Assembly (NCBI GenBank): GCA_014871385.1
Contig: CM026426.1
Span: forward strand, 110,146,457-110,210,456
Reading direction: 5' to 3'
From: Ceratodon purpureus
Taxonomy: Eukaryota; Streptophyta; Bryopsida; Pseudoditrichales; Ditrichaceae
Length of the DNA: 64,000 nucleotides
The translations under genes were made by a program, and so were the position numbers. Shown here piece after piece: positions 1 through 11,834 of the stretch (position 1 is the stretch's first letter; each line of letters opens with the position of its first letter). The notes below the pieces were generated by a model that did not search any database, was not told the origin of the DNA, and was given only the letters and a program-made list of their open reading frames with translations.

Positions 1-165
1 ATTCACCTTCAATCTCACTCTGCAGCACATGAGAGAATAGATACATTAATCTGTGCATGTTTTAATTACGTCACTAGTACAACAAGCATTGTATGTTATA
101 ATAGGGCGATGAACGGTCTTAGAAAACAACTATGAGAGTGGTATTATAATTAGATGTAGTCTTAC

Positions 166-246
166 CGCAGTTGGAGTAGCCATTGGAGTCGGGTCTGGAA
201 GACTGTCTCCAAGTAGAGCAGGATCTGTATATACAACAACGGGTAC
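166..246 (-). CDS. Putative internal exon, minus-strand gene
   Basis: An 81-base stretch open in one frame (27 codons, Pro/Thr-rich end) lies between a possible acceptor (AAAAG before GTACCC) and a strong donor (GCG followed by GTAAG) on the minus strand. It would be the most downstream exon seen of a minus-strand gene whose other candidate exons are at 726-928, 2062-2153, 3170-3348 and about 3400-4145. No family is recognised. The splice sites are the main evidence, and the frame linkage between exons is not proven. Confidence 0.3.
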
Positions 247-725
247 CTTTTAACAATTCATATATTCGAATTGCTCCGACAATATAGAGCACTCGATATA
301 GACATATTATCTCAATAAGTTACACCACATTTGACTCGAAGTACCCCAAAAGGGAAGTAGTCGAATATCATCTAGGTAAGCAAGAGAAATAACTTATTCC
401 TGTTTAAAACCTGATTCGGATACAAAAATTTATTTTAGAAAGCAGTAATAGTTCATAGCAAACATTACAGTGGACTCAAATAAATGGGGCAAGGATAAAT
501 CAGACGTTCAACAAAGAAGCTCAAGTTCATATGCAAAAGAATTATTAAGTGTAGGAACGAAAACAAATATGCACATTATTTGTTGGAATTCAGGAGGGCT
601 CCTTAATCCAAACTACATATGAATCACCCTGTAATATATAAGCAATTCAATCATTTTCATTAATGTTAATACATATACATGCAACGTAAACGAACCATGA
701 TTCTATAACTTGGAAAGTATCTCAC

Positions 726-928
726 CGTTTAAGATGTCGGGCACGCGGATTGCAGCCTCCTCGATTTCTCCTTCAAAGAAAATCTGTGTTGCATACAACT
801 CACATATATTGATAGCCCAGTCAGCGGAAACAAACACCAGATTGCCACGAAACATTCTCAAGAAATGCAATAAATATATACCTCTTCGGACACAGGGGCC
901 TGGATATCCGCCATGGAGTACAATCGAC
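726..928 (-). CDS. Putative internal exon, minus-strand gene
   Basis: On the minus strand a 203-base exon is bounded by a good acceptor (TTCTTTGTAG before GTCGA) and a strong donor (AACG followed by GTGAGA). One frame is open throughout and encodes a mixed hydrophobic/acidic segment containing MFRGNL, then a Glu-rich tail. MFRGNL also occurs in the partial gene at 63.3 kb, where the following residues differ. This could mean distant relationship or chance. No domain is recognised. Confidence 0.35.
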
Positions 929-2061
929 CTACAAAGAATCCAAATAAAGACATGTTACACAGACTTCTCTGACTCCACAGTGGGGTCAACGTATTGTGAA
1001 TTGCAATGTGTCGTGCATGGTTTCATTAGATGATACTGCAGAAACACCTTAAATAGCACATGTGTGTAAATCCAAATCACCCTGAATAGATTAAACTTTT
1101 GAATATCTTAATACGTAAAAGATTCATTGACCTCGTTAGGAAACTAATAATAACCAAAACCGACGAATCTCACAAATGATCCGCAAAGATTGAGGAGGCC
1201 ACCTGAATCCAAAAAACTGCCTACATTGCCGACAAGAATACAGTAACGGAAAAGCAAGTATCAGTTGACTAACAAAAAGACCTACCAGAATAGCAAACAA
1301 TCATAAGGGAAGTATGCGATATCTGCGGGACTTGATGCAACCAAGGAAGGCCATTATGAAACAAAAGTCTACCGGTGGATCAGCATGCACAGAATCTACG
1401 TACGTGATCAAGATACCGACTCGAAACTCGATTAAGAGGAAACTCTGTGCCAGTAAGTGAGATATCTCAATTGAAGGTCAGAACCGAGATTCATGCTAAT
1501 TTGAATGTGAAGTGTTTCAATAGTCATTCATAGCAAGAGAAGAACCAGATTTAAATTTCGTGAATTAATGGAAACCTTAGTATCCGAGTATTATCGGAAC
1601 CCGGATCCCATCCAATACGGTAAAGATTCAGATGGTCACCTTAAATAATGTAATTATGAAATTTACGGTATTTTGAATCTGGACTACACGACCATCATTA
1701 CTATATGAACTCCAAATTAAGGTGATCATCTGAAAATGCTTATAGGAACACACACAGGATTCAATGATACGGGATTCATATGCAGACCGTAGATACGATG
1801 AATGAACTGTGCACTTATACGGTTAGTACGTGCATGGAAAGCTAAATGTCGAGCTCCATCATTTAACAGCAACAAAGTTTAACACAACTACGCAACGAAG
1901 AGCAGTGGTTTATGAACACGTCGGGGAACAAGTGCAGGGACGACATTCCAACTAGATGATGCACATATCGAAACTTCCAACTAAAATACTGATTCCAGTT
2001 CCCACATGCAGAGATAGAGTAACTGTCATCATTGATAGACTTGGAAGTGTAAAGAACTCAC
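929..2061 (-). other. Probable intron holding two palindrome copies
   Basis: No convincing coding sequence is visible between the two candidate minus-strand exons. Two copies of the 20-bp ATTAAG...CTTAAT-type palindrome lie at 1626-1645 and 1716-1735 and read as inverted relative to each other (ATTCAG end against CTGAAA end). Confidence 0.35.
1626..1735. repeat. 20-bp palindrome, pair at 1.6-1.7 kb
   Basis: Copies are ATTCAGATGGTCACCTTAAA (1626-1645) and ATTAAGGTGATCATCTGAAA (1716-1735). Each is an imperfect 10+10 inverted repeat matching the window-wide consensus, and they are 90 bases apart. The mismatching half lies on opposite sides, so the pair reads as an inverted arrangement. Confidence 0.75.
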
Positions 2062-2153
2062 CTACAAAACTTGCCTTCAGATAAAGGAGTAAACAGTAGT
2101 AGACAAAAGAGAACCAGAGTTGTAACGCTGCATCAAATTCACAGCGTGCGCAT
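2062..2153 (-). CDS. Putative internal exon, minus-strand gene
   Basis: A 92-base minus-strand segment has a textbook acceptor (CTGTCTTGCAG) and a textbook donor (TTTGTAG followed by GTGAGT). One frame is open across it and encodes a CxxC pair followed by a hydrophobic, aromatic-rich stretch. The splice sites are the best in this gene model. Function unknown. Confidence 0.4.
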
Positions 2154-2344
2154 CTGCAAGACAGTGTAGTATTATAAGTTGACAATGACCGAAATATTAA
2201 AGCACATGCTATCATTGTGAAGACAAAGCAACATCAAAATGTGAGTTCACAATGCAGTCTTAACATGCAAGTTTTGAAGCTATTAATTCATGAAAACGAC
2301 CGAACACACATAACCAAAACATATAAATTAATAAATACTTACAA

Positions 2345-2686
2345 ATGTCCGTCTACATAGAGTTCGCACCTACTTTACAAGCAGGTGTAGAAGAGTTCGC
2401 AGCAACTTCGAGAGCAGATGTAGAAGGCAGAAGGTGTCGCTGCGTGCAAGCTCTCCAGCAACAAGAAGCAAATGTGGAGGATAGGAAACAATTTTGGGAA
2501 CTGCAACTTATATACAATAGTGGACGTCGAGCAAGTTACAACAGACAGGCGGGAAAGATTCTACGTAAGATTATTGGAGGGAAACAAAGCTTTGTTTCAA
2601 ACTCCAGATTCAGTAAAGTGATGTACCCATCTACTAGAATAGGATTCCTCCATAATTCCAGTGGCCGCAACATTTTCCTAGGATGA
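2345..2686 (+). other. Open frame with short internal duplication, probably not a gene
   Basis: A 113-codon plus-strand frame begins with a direct repeat (two versions of a GTTCGCA...AGCAG(G/A)TGTAGAAG unit at 2363-2430), giving repeated Phe-Ala and Val-Glu segments. No family, start context or splice partner supports it. It overlaps the presumed intron of the minus-strand gene. Confidence 0.12.
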
Positions 2687-3169
2687 CAGCTGCAGTGGTG
2701 ATACTCGTTTCTTCAATTAAAGTGCATGCGCCAAAGAATGTGAACGTTGAATGATTCCAATATTTGATATGCAACGGTGACTATTGATTCTATAGAGGTA
2801 CTGATGGTTCTAGAACGCATTTCCTTAGAAGGGTATAAATGCTACTCCGTTTTTCTGGAAGCCAAAGCATATTTTAAAAAATGTGCAGAACAAACTTTTT
2901 TTTTTGGATTACGTGCAACTTAGAGTTACTATTTAGTACCAGTGTATCTATAAATGACTCCAAGCACATGCACAAGACTAGAGATTAGATTAAAAACTCA
3001 GTAATTGATTCATTCATGAACTCTTCCGTGCGGGGGATGCGCATTTAACAAAGTTGCCACCAAAACAAAAATTTACACTCGAGTTAAAAGTCCAACTCAA
3101 AATGGGTCGTGTACAACACGAGAATGTCATTGCACCACTTCAAAAATGTAGGATTTTAAGCAACCTTAC

Positions 3170-3348
3170 AGTGTTTGCTGGAGCGTTTACAGTAAGAGAA
3201 GCCTTTGAATAGTCATCGAGAACGACATGCTGTGAGAAGCACGGAATACAGAATTTGAAATCCCAAAACATACTATACTTATCTAAACCCTCTTGAATTT
3301 CATCACCTAAATTGCAGTTACTACAAATAGTGATGTGGCCTTCACAGG
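3170..3348 (-). CDS. Putative internal exon with cysteine pairs
   Basis: The minus-strand exon is bounded by an acceptor with a pyrimidine tract (GTTGTCTTCTAG) and a donor (AACACT followed by GTAAGG). The open frame encodes a segment with C-x(8)-C-x2-C and a later C-x2-C spacing, compatible with a small zinc-binding module, but no named domain is recognised. It joins plausibly to the larger upstream frame at about 3400-4145 through an intron of roughly 70 bases. Confidence 0.4.
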
Positions 3349-3374
3349 CTAGAAGACAACCGTGAATGTGAGAA

Positions 3375-4145
3375 TTAGTAAGGATTGGGCTCTCGGCCCG
3401 AAACCCTGATGAACGGGCTAGGGCTTTCTTCTTCCTCGGATTCCAGAGCCTCGTAAGTGTAAGTACCACCGCGTCCACTTCGGTCGACTTCTTGAACGCT
3501 TTGGGTTGAACTTTTGGCGCCTTCATTGTGGGTCCCGTCTTCCAGAGGTAGCAATGGATCATTAGGCGCTGTAGCGGGCACCAACGCTTGAGATGAACCA
3601 GCCTCTTCCGCGCATAAAGTGCACAGTGGATTAAAGGCCCGGCTATGAACGCCATGCTCCAATCCGGAAGATCCACCTGCAACGCGTTGTTGGGATGTTC
3701 TGAAGATGCGTGGTCGATGCATGGGTCGATAGGGAGGGCTTGCCCTCACCAAAGTCAGCTGAGCCGGCATAGAATTCGATGAAGCTTGCCCCCTCCCCCT
3801 TCGCACAGGTCCGTGGCGACAAGTTCGGGAAGGATCGGCTGTTATTGCGGCCGCCACTTGGTGGGGTACACCTGCAGGTAAGACTACATCCGCAACACCT
3901 CGTGGTACATGCACATTAGGGACAAAGGTGAAGTTGAACGCATTATTCACAGATTCAAATTGAGTTTGACAAGTTAGTGTCCATGGAAACATTGCTCCAG
4001 TGTTCAGCAATGCTAGAACGATTGCATCGTGAGCTGGGATACCCCGAAAGCCTCTTCGCTCATGGATCCTACAAATTTCGAGTAACCAATGCAGGAGTTC
4101 TACTGAAGACTCCGGATGAGGGGGAGAGATCGTTGGCATCGGCAT
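3375..4145 (-). CDS. Putative first long exon, unknown Pro/Ser-rich protein
   Basis: A 256-codon minus-strand frame has ATGs at 4145 and 4139. The first ~75 residues look globular (a Leu/Trp-rich helix, then a Phe/Val-rich part). From ~100 onward it is Arg-, Pro- and Ser-rich, ending in an acidic Glu-Ser run. A candidate donor near 3418 would allow joining to the Cys-rich exon at 3170-3348. No family is recognised. The presence of spliceable downstream exons on the same strand is the reason for listing it. Confidence 0.35.
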   Translation of the reverse strand: MPMPTISPPHPESSVELLHWLLEICRIHERRGFRGIPAHDAIVLALLNTGAMFPWTLTCQTQFESVNNAFNFTFVPNVHVPRGVADVVLPAGVPHQVAAAITADPSRTCRHGPVRRGRGQASSNSMPAQLTLVRASPPYRPMHRPRIFRTSQQRVAGGSSGLEHGVHSRAFNPLCTLCAEEAGSSQALVPATAPNDPLLPLEDGTHNEGAKSSTQSVQEVDRSGRGGTYTYEALESEEEESPSPFIRVSGREPNPY

Positions 4146-4600
4146 TGTATTCTACAAAGAGGTGATCAAATTCGAGAACGCAAAAACAGAAAACTTAGGA
4201 GAGAAGAGAACAATGCCGTAACTATACTAAAGAAGGCCTTCAGGGTCACCCTTGAGGAGAACAGAGGTTTTGCAGAGGCAGAAATGGCGGCACGAACTAC
4301 ACTCTAGCTCCGTCACCAATGATTCAAGTTATGGACATGAAAGGCTGAGTGATCTCTATCTCACTGAGTTATATCAAGCTCCCATACGTATGACTGGTTA
4401 CCTCCACGTAAAAGTCCTATTATGAATCATATACAAATGTCAAAGTGATTTATCCTTTCAACTAAGACGTAACCTTGACAGTAAGTTAAATTTTACCTTT
4501 CAATAACTGAGGGACCCCACTTTCCAACACTAAATAATATAACCGTATTCAATAATAAAGGAATATCCGATAAAAAAAGCAAATCTCAAATTATAAGCAA
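4146..4600. other. Non-genic stretch
   Basis: Moderately AT-rich sequence upstream of the putative minus-strand gene. Short plus-strand frames here are unsupported. No repeat or regulatory element is recognised. Confidence 0.4.
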
Positions 4601-5500
4601 AAAGGAGGAAAATTGCAGTATCTAGATAACAGAAATGAATTGAAACAAAATGTTGAGAAGAGGGAACGAATTCATGGCCCAGAAATTAAAAATAAAAAAA
4701 TAAAAAAAAATTAAATAGTGCAAATAAGGAAATTAAGAAATAAAAAAACCATAGAACCAAATAGAAAACGAGAGAAGTTAAAGAAAATATATTATAGAAA
4801 TGTAAACAACAATCTCAAATTTGAAATAAATTCTTTCCATGGAGACAAGAGGTTCCTGGCAAAAAAATAATAAATAAAAACAATAAATTTTATTAAAAAA
4901 TTAAGATAAAATAGATCAATAAACATAATCAAATAGAAAATACGAAAATGATGAGTTAAGATAAAAGATAAATGATAACACGTGGAGATAATGAGTTATT
5001 TCCAAAAAACAATTAAAAAATATGAAGAGAAGATAATGAATTTATAAAAAAAGAAAAATAATTAAATAAATAAACAAGAATCAAATAGTGAATGAGAAAA
5101 TGGGTGGCATAAATTATAAGAAGATTGATAACACGTGGAGAGATTTAATTATTGGAATAAAAACAACAAAAAATATGTAGAGAAGATAAAGAAAGGATAA
5201 AGCAATTAAAAATTAAAAAAAAAACAAAAAAAAATAAAAAAAATATATAAACTTGAGGATATTGATGAGAAAATTATTAAAAAAATGAAAAAGAAGAATT
5301 TCAAAATAAATTTACAAAAATTAAAAATTGAAGAACGGAAAGAGGATGGAAGGAATTTTATTAAAACGGGACTGATAAGCGAGTACAAATATATAAAGAA
5401 AAAAGTAGAGAATGACTATTAACGGACTAAACAAATAATAACAACAATTAAAAAAATACCATTTCACTTGAAGTAATTGAGTAGAAATCGTTGAATTCTA
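4600..5500. repeat. A-rich tract with a ~153-bp direct duplication
   Basis: The plus strand is overwhelmingly A-rich with many A-runs. A segment is duplicated with a period of about 150-153 bases: AATAAACAtAATCAAATAG near 4918 recurs near 5068 with one change, and GATAACACGTGGAGA at about 4974 recurs at about 5127. Each copy carries one CACGTG (4979-4984 and 5132-5137), the only G-box-type sites in this tract. No gene is seen. Confidence 0.6.
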
Positions 5501-7130
5501 TATATCTATTATACAAATGAGCATGGATGTCTCACTCAACGGTTCCACGCCGGAATCCGTCGAGGAGACAACTCACACCTTCAGCATGTGCATTGGGGAC
5601 CGCTACGGCAGTGGTGGCGCGGAGGGTGCAGTTGCGAACGGTTTGATGGAGAAAGAAGGCGACACATTCTTGCAGTGCTACCTGATCTGCCTCCACGCTT
5701 CGACTTTCCATGCACATGCAGCCTGCTTTGGGGCAATCTTTCGGAGCTCCTTCCCATGAACTATCCATTTCTATCCTCAAACTTATTCTAAGCTTATCGT
5801 AATTTGGTCAGCTTCAGGGTTTGAGGTCTTGTGTTTGCGGCTCCAGTGATGCTCGCCTCTCTGGACAAGTGTGCAGCAGCGGGGGCAGGGTGTGGGCTTG
5901 CTGTCGTCTCCTTTGCACAACTACTGCATGTGTGTCGTCTGCATTCGCGATTCTTTCCGTGCCATTTGCAGTTCACTTCGTGTTCACGTGTGCATGGTTG
6001 GTCGTGTCCGGGGATGGAATCCGCGTTCGTGGTGGTCATATGTGCAGTTGTTTGAGGGGCCTGGTGGTTGGAGGTTCGGTTGACGTCTGACTTCGTAGGA
6101 CGTTGCAGGGTGGTGGATTGTGTAGAGAGGTGGAGGTGAAGGCGAGGGGCTTCTGTCATGTCAAGGAGCAGGGAGGACGAGGATAGAGATAAAGTGCAAG
6201 AATATAAAGCAGGACCCTAGATGTGGGCCGGGGTTTGAGCGGTCAGTCAATGCGGAGGCAGGTTCCATGGGAGTCGTAGCTGGTGCTGCAGCCGCCATAG
6301 ACAACAATGAGCCGTCTCTTCGCGGGGTTGCCATCGAGAAAGCTCAAGCTGAACTCAGGTCGGGAGAGGGGCGGGCAACTGAGTGGTGGTGTGGGGTGTG
6401 ACGTTTTCTCTGCATTGAGAAGTGGTGGAGTCAGTCGGTTGACTGACGGAAGGCATGGTTGGTTTTTGGGTTTGGGGCAGGCGGGATCTGGCTGTCCGGG
6501 AGGAGCGCAGGAGGGAGTTGGAGTTCCTAGAGAAGGTGGTGATGCTGTCCGCACCTGGTCGTCGGTGAACGTGATGAGCGTGAATGGTTGTTTGGTGTAT
6601 GGTGAGGGGGTGGATGAGGTTGGAGTCCGGGGATGTTCGATTTGGGAGGGGGCGCTGTGTAAGGGGCTTGCTATGTGGTTAGGCGTAGGTGCTCAGTGAG
6701 GGGAGTGCTGTGGAGAGTGTGTTTGGAGGTGCGAGGCGTGGCGCTATCGGTTTGCGAGAGGCTGCGTGTGCCTGCGAGGTGGTGTTTACGATGTGTGGCG
6801 GGCTTGGTTGCAGGGTGAGGAGCCGTTGGATTTTAAGTTTGGTGAGGCTCCCTTGGTCAAGTTATCGGCGGCATCTCCGAAAGAGGCAGGTGTTGATGGG
6901 TTGGTTCCTGTGAAGAGGTGGGTGCTTCGTGAGCGACCTGAGATTCGGAATGCCTGCTCCGCCCTTTTTTTCTGTTGGAATCATGATGTGGATGTGGTGG
7001 TTTGTTCTGGGGTGTGCTGGCGGATGAGAGGGCATGCACATTGTTCTGGCGAGGGATCTTGCCTGGTTTGCAGATTGTCTAGCTCCCACATTTGTGTAGT
7101 TCGGAATAATCCCTAATTCCCAGAATGTCT
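5500..7130. other. GC-rich degenerate region, no secure gene
   Basis: Composition changes abruptly from A-rich to GC-rich near 5500. Several short frames exist on both strands, but none has a family match or convincing splice structure. A plus-strand stretch at about 6265-6400 encodes an Ala-rich, then Glu/Lys/Ala-rich run and is followed by many stops. It vaguely resembles the coiled-coil genes at 22-25 and 43-44 kb and may be a far-decayed relative. Confidence 0.3.
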
Positions 7131-7890
7131 TGCAACAAAACAGCCTAAACCCTGAACCGTAGGCCAATTTGGCCTGCAACCTGGATTAAGGGTTAAGAAG
7201 AACCACAATGTGACCATAATTATGACAGTGGTGGCTGCTGCTATTATTGTGTTGCTGGCGTCTATCGTCTCTTTGGTTATAATCCGGAGATTGTTCAAAA
7301 GGATCCGTGTCCTTCGTGATATCCAGCGACGTATGTCCACTATCTTTCCTTTTCCGAATCAATCCAACAGGACTTGAGCAGTTGTGGAAGTTGATAAGCC
7401 CTCCTGGATCTGCTACTCATTGAACCGACCAGATTTTGAAGTACGATTTGTTGTGTGGATAGGTACGAGTTCAACATGCGGAAGAATATATTTCGGCTTC
7501 GTGGTTTTGTTTTAGTGCTTCCATCGTGAGCCTCCGGTTTGTTTTTAGAGCGCACTTCTTGGGTTTAAGTGCTAGGATTCTGCGCCAATTGAGTGCTCAT
7601 TTGTACACAGAGGTATTACTCTATCTCAGAGAGGCATTGAAATATTTGTAATTGGATTGCTTTTCAAGGAAGGAAAGAACATCATTTTATAAAATATAAA
7701 TATTTCAATCAGAGTTAAAGTTTCAACCAATGAATCTTCTACAATAGTGAATGTAAAATCTTCTATCATTTACTATTCCAAGAATATATACTATTCAATT
7801 TAATTTTAAATTTTTTTTAATAAAATTATTTGGAGTTTCTAAAAGTCCTTAATATTAATCTAATGACAACGTGCTCAACGGCACGGGTCC
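7131..7890. other. Non-genic stretch
   Basis: Intermediate composition grading into AT-rich sequence. No gene, repeat or regulatory site is supported. Confidence 0.4.
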
Positions 7891-7896
7891 TACTAG

Positions 7897-7902
7897 TATA
7901 TA

Positions 7903-7958
<56 letters not shown>
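7897..7958. repeat. (TA)n microsatellite 1
   Basis: About 60 bases of nearly pure TA dinucleotide repeat with one TG interruption. The open frames across it are simple Tyr-Ile repeats and are not genes. Confidence 0.95.
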
Positions 7959-7964
<6 letters not shown>

Positions 7965-8336
7965 CAAATATTGGTATATGTATATGTAAACATACATAAA
8001 CTATTGAATACATAGCAATATATGTAAATTTACATATACATACAGGCTTACATACACAATTACAAATGGAAAAATATAGTACTCATTAATGTTCATTAAA
8101 CGTAAAGTAGAGAGCATGTTATAAATCAACCACTCTTTAATATTAGAATCTTAGAATAAAAATTCAATTGTTGTACTTCTGTTATAATTTTTTATTTGAA
8201 TATTACATATATATGTTGTGATATATGTAAATAATAATTTATTACCTACATTCTCTATTTGTTTAATAATTATGGAATACAATAGAATTATATATGTGTC
8301 AATATATATATAAACATATATAAACATATACTTACT

Positions 8337-8338
<2 letters not shown>

Positions 8339-8404
<66 letters not shown>
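8339..8404. repeat. (TA)n microsatellite 2
   Basis: An uninterrupted AT dinucleotide array of about 65 bases within sequence already rich in ATATA words. Confidence 0.95.
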
Positions 8405-8407
<3 letters not shown>

Positions 8408-8484
8408 GTAGTCTATATAAAATTATTATATGTTAAAATGTTAATATATAACTCTATATATGTGTGTACTTACATTAATGTGTT

Positions 8485-8492
8485 TATATATA

Positions 8493-8535
<43 letters not shown>
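8485..8535. repeat. (TA)n microsatellite 3
   Basis: A third TA array of about 50 bases. Open frames on both strands here are artefacts of the repeat. Confidence 0.93.
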
Positions 8536-8537
<2 letters not shown>

Positions 8538-10200
8538 GTGTATATTTGCATGTATTTACATATAATATAGTTATTTATTGTTGTAGTAGAATATACAAGA
8601 GATTTAAAAATTTGTTTGAAATAATTTAGGTTGACATGTAGCATAATGGGTCAAGTATATAAAGTAAGAGGTTGAGAAAAGCAATTGATATTAAACTATT
8701 TAAAGAAAGTGAAGTATAGTTATTGAAGTTTCATGCTTATTATCATTTAACATTATTTATAAAAGCATTAGATCACTTTTTGGATCTTATTCTTGTGCAC
8801 ATAGAACAAGATATGAGTATATTCGATAAGATGGGAATCACTTTCACATTGAGCATTGTTATTCTATGTGCTTTTATTATAGTGCAAGCCAAAATAATAG
8901 ATATATATATCAGTTGCTACTCACATGCAATTCAAATATTACATTTTAAAAATTATGATGTATTCGAGGATATAGTATTAAACTAATTTTATGGAAATTC
9001 AATTTTATATAATAATTGAATGTTAAAAAAATTATAAATTACTAAGAAATCAATTTTCTTTGACTTTTATAGAAAAAGATTTTGTTATTTTCGTATTCTT
9101 AAAAATGTTCAAGTTAACTTACAACACATAAGATATTTTACTAGTTTTGCTAGTGAACTATGACTTTTTCAATACATTCCGGTATGATTTTGTAAAAATA
9201 AACGTAAAAGTGCATTTTTGTCAAATTTGTGAAAGCGTGTCTCTTCAACTTCGTGCTTAATTACGTTCACAAGGAATTGCTTGAAATCTCTTGTATATAC
9301 ATAAAGAACACTTTAATTTAAATAATATTGGATTCTCTAATTTCACAATATTTATCATGAAAGTTACATCCATTTATTTGATTGTTGATAGACAATTATA
9401 AATTCAATTAAATTGGAATTACAAAATAAAAAATATTATTCCTGGAATCCTCATCCAAGTAAGCTTTCGATTTCGTTGCAGTTTCGTTGTTACCACGATG
9501 AATATTTCAATATTGGTATTAGGTTTTCATTTACTACTGTGCCTTTTCTTTGACGGAATTGTAGGTTTTCATCGGGAACAACAGGATATCGTTCAAAGGT
9601 GCAGATGTTCATTCGCAACATCAGGTTATCGTTGGCAAGAGCTGCTTGATATTGTTAAAATACTGGAATATCCTTAGATTGCAGACACGGCCAAAAACTA
9701 TGCATTACATTTGTTTTTTTTGGAAGCAATAAAAGAAAATTCATTGCCCGGAAATAGAGTACAAACCCTCCTCAGACAAAAGTCCAGGGCGTAAAGATCA
9801 GGAACAACTATGCATTACATTCATGTCATGCAGCCATGCGTGAATTCTAAAATGAGCATCTTCCTAAGTATTTAATCCAAGATGAATTTTTAATCCAAAT
9901 GCTGCCGTTATTCTTCTGACACAACCTATCTAAATATCGATCAGAACTGCTACAATTAGTAAATAAACCACTTTGTAGAAAGTCGCACCTTACAAGTAGC
10001 ATGTTTTAAAATATGCTACATAGAGGGCTTGTATTCTTTTTTCTGCAATGGAATTCCTTTGTGTCCAAAAAAATAAATACAATAAAAAATGCTACATAGC
10101 GCGCTTAAATTAGAAAGATTTGAGTCCACCAAGATCATAGCATTGCTTGTTTAGATCCCACTGTATTTAGATAAAACGACAAACCTTTATCTCAATGGAC
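8536..10200. other. AT-rich spacer, no gene seen
   Basis: Long AT-rich sequence with scattered short frames, the longest 87 codons at 8723-8986, low in complexity and without a family match. No repeat structure or regulatory element could be defined. Confidence 0.45.
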
Positions 10201-10217
10201 CATTTCTGACTCCGCGA

Positions 10218-10237
10218 ATTAAGGTGTACATCTAAAT
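10218..10237. repeat. 20-bp palindrome copy
   Basis: ATTAAGGTGTACATCTAAAT, preceded by GCGA. It resembles the copy at 10740-10759 including some flanking bases (TCCGNGA just before both), so the two may derive from one duplication. Confidence 0.6.
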
Positions 10238-10454
10238 ATAGTACATTCTCTAGCTTCTGCTCTGAACTCCACATTCTTCATAACTTTAATTGAATACGAT
10301 GAGTTTTCACGTGAAGCACCAGTAGTTAATGGTGCTGGTAAACGGGGGTGGGTAGGCAGTAATTCATTTTGCCTCAGACCCTATCTATCTTCCAAGGACA
10401 GGGCGGGGGAAAATTGATGATCTGCAATGCATGAGTTGTAAGGTTAATTCTCCT

Positions 10455-10975
10455 GTAAAACTTAGATGTAAGTACTTGATGTGTGAATTTCCTATAATCA
10501 TCAGGAATTGGAAGATTAGAAACGACTCTACAAACGAAAGCACTCCCAATTCCCATTAATGTTTTGGATGTTTTTCTTAACGATAAATATTCTGTTATAA
10601 ATTCCTTATTTTTTTCAGTATATTTCAAAATGAAAGTGTTAGTAACACTAATTCGAATTTAAGATACAAATTGCACAAACAACATCCACTCTTTATACTC
10701 AAGGTGGTTTTTAGTAATGGTAAAAATTAGGCTCCGGGAATTAAGGTGCACATCTAAAATTACTATATTTACTTGATGTGTGATTTTCCTAGAATCGTCA
10801 AGAATTGGAAGATTAAAAACGACTCTACAAGCGAAAGCATTCCCAAATCCCATTAATGTTTTGGATGTTTTACTAAACGATAAATATTCGGTTATTAATT
10901 TTATATTCTTTTCAGAATATTTCAAAATGAAACTGTTAGTAACACTATTTCGAGTTTAAGATACAAATTTCATAA
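10455..10975 (-). repeat. Diverged tandem duplication with conserved open frame
   Basis: Two ~200-base units, about 10464-10660 and 10772-10968 (period near 308), align along their length with roughly 85 percent identity by eye. On the minus strand both encode a matching frame of about 52 codons (beginning MKY-S/T-EKN) without stops, though they differ at many positions. Keeping the frame after this divergence is mild evidence of past coding. No family is recognised. It may be a remnant exon duplicated locally. Confidence 0.6.
10740..10759. repeat. 20-bp palindrome copy
   Basis: ATTAAGGTGCACATCTAAAA, lying immediately before the second unit of the tandem duplication. The right half is decayed. 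Confidence 0.55.
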
Positions 10976-11465
10976 ATGTCATCCACTCTTTATGTTCAAG
11001 TAATTTTTAGTAATGGAGTTAAATGAACCTCCGTTTCATGATAGTGCCTTCCATCAAATGGGACTGATGCAACATGTTATTTTTCCATGCAGCCTAAATC
11101 CAGCACTCTCATCGTATCATTAGTCATCATGAATTACCATTACCAGTTTTCACATATCAAAGGATGACTGAAGGAAGTGTATGATTTGCATAATGACTCG
11201 TCGAGGGCATTGTCACATTAATATGATTTTCCAGCATGTAGCCGCCAGTGGAAGCCCACATTTTTGTGATCTGATCATAACTTGTTCCCGCCATGATTTA
11301 GTTATCTCTCCCACGTCATCATTCTGACTCAAAGAACTTCCTGAATGTTCCCAGTGACGACCTTCTACTGTTCCCCACATGTTAATAAACATGTTTGTGC
11401 GTTCCCCTCACCGTTCGAATGACCTTCAGGGTCATCGACCTCCTCCTCTCTGCTGAATCCCTTCC

Positions 11466-11834
11466 TCATTCTCTGTCCTTCTCCTCGTAGCCTTCAGTTA
11501 TCCTCCCCGTCGTCTCGTCTCTCTCTCTCGTGTCTCAATTTGTGTGCTTTGGTGCCGCAGTCTACACCATCTTCGCGATTCGTAAAAAAATATTGTTGTG
11601 TAGAAGTTGGAGTTGAGGTTTTGGAGGTCATAGAGCTGTCATTTGGCGGTGTTGGAGATCGAGCTAGAAGGTGGAGGGTTGTTGTTTTTTGGTGTGCGTG
11701 TGAGATCTGCACATCGTCTCGCAGCTACAACGTACTCTATCTAGGGTTTCTCAGACTTCAGGTGGTTAGTAGTGCACGTTGTTTCGATGTTGGCGAATCG
11801 CTATCAACACCTTGTCATACGCTGCGTATGTCAG
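11466..11834 (+). promoter_or_regulatory. Probable promoter and 5' leader exon of the 13-kb gene
   Basis: Pyrimidine-rich sequence at about 11430-11535 (TCCTCCTCTC..., CGTCTCTCTCTCTC) resembles a plant Y-patch/leader. A telo-box-type AGGGTTT lies at about 11743. The leader would end at a strong donor (GTCAG followed by GTAATT at 11835) and splice to the acceptor GACGCAG at 13012, two bases before the ATG at 13014. No TATA box could be placed with confidence. Confidence 0.4.

Noticed and set aside
5532-7340. Several 60-130 codon frames in the GC-rich region
   Set aside because: Overlapping on both strands, with no family, splice or start support.
7830-8644. Open frames over TA repeats as small membrane proteins
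   Set aside because: They are direct translations of dinucleotide arrays, present on both strands.
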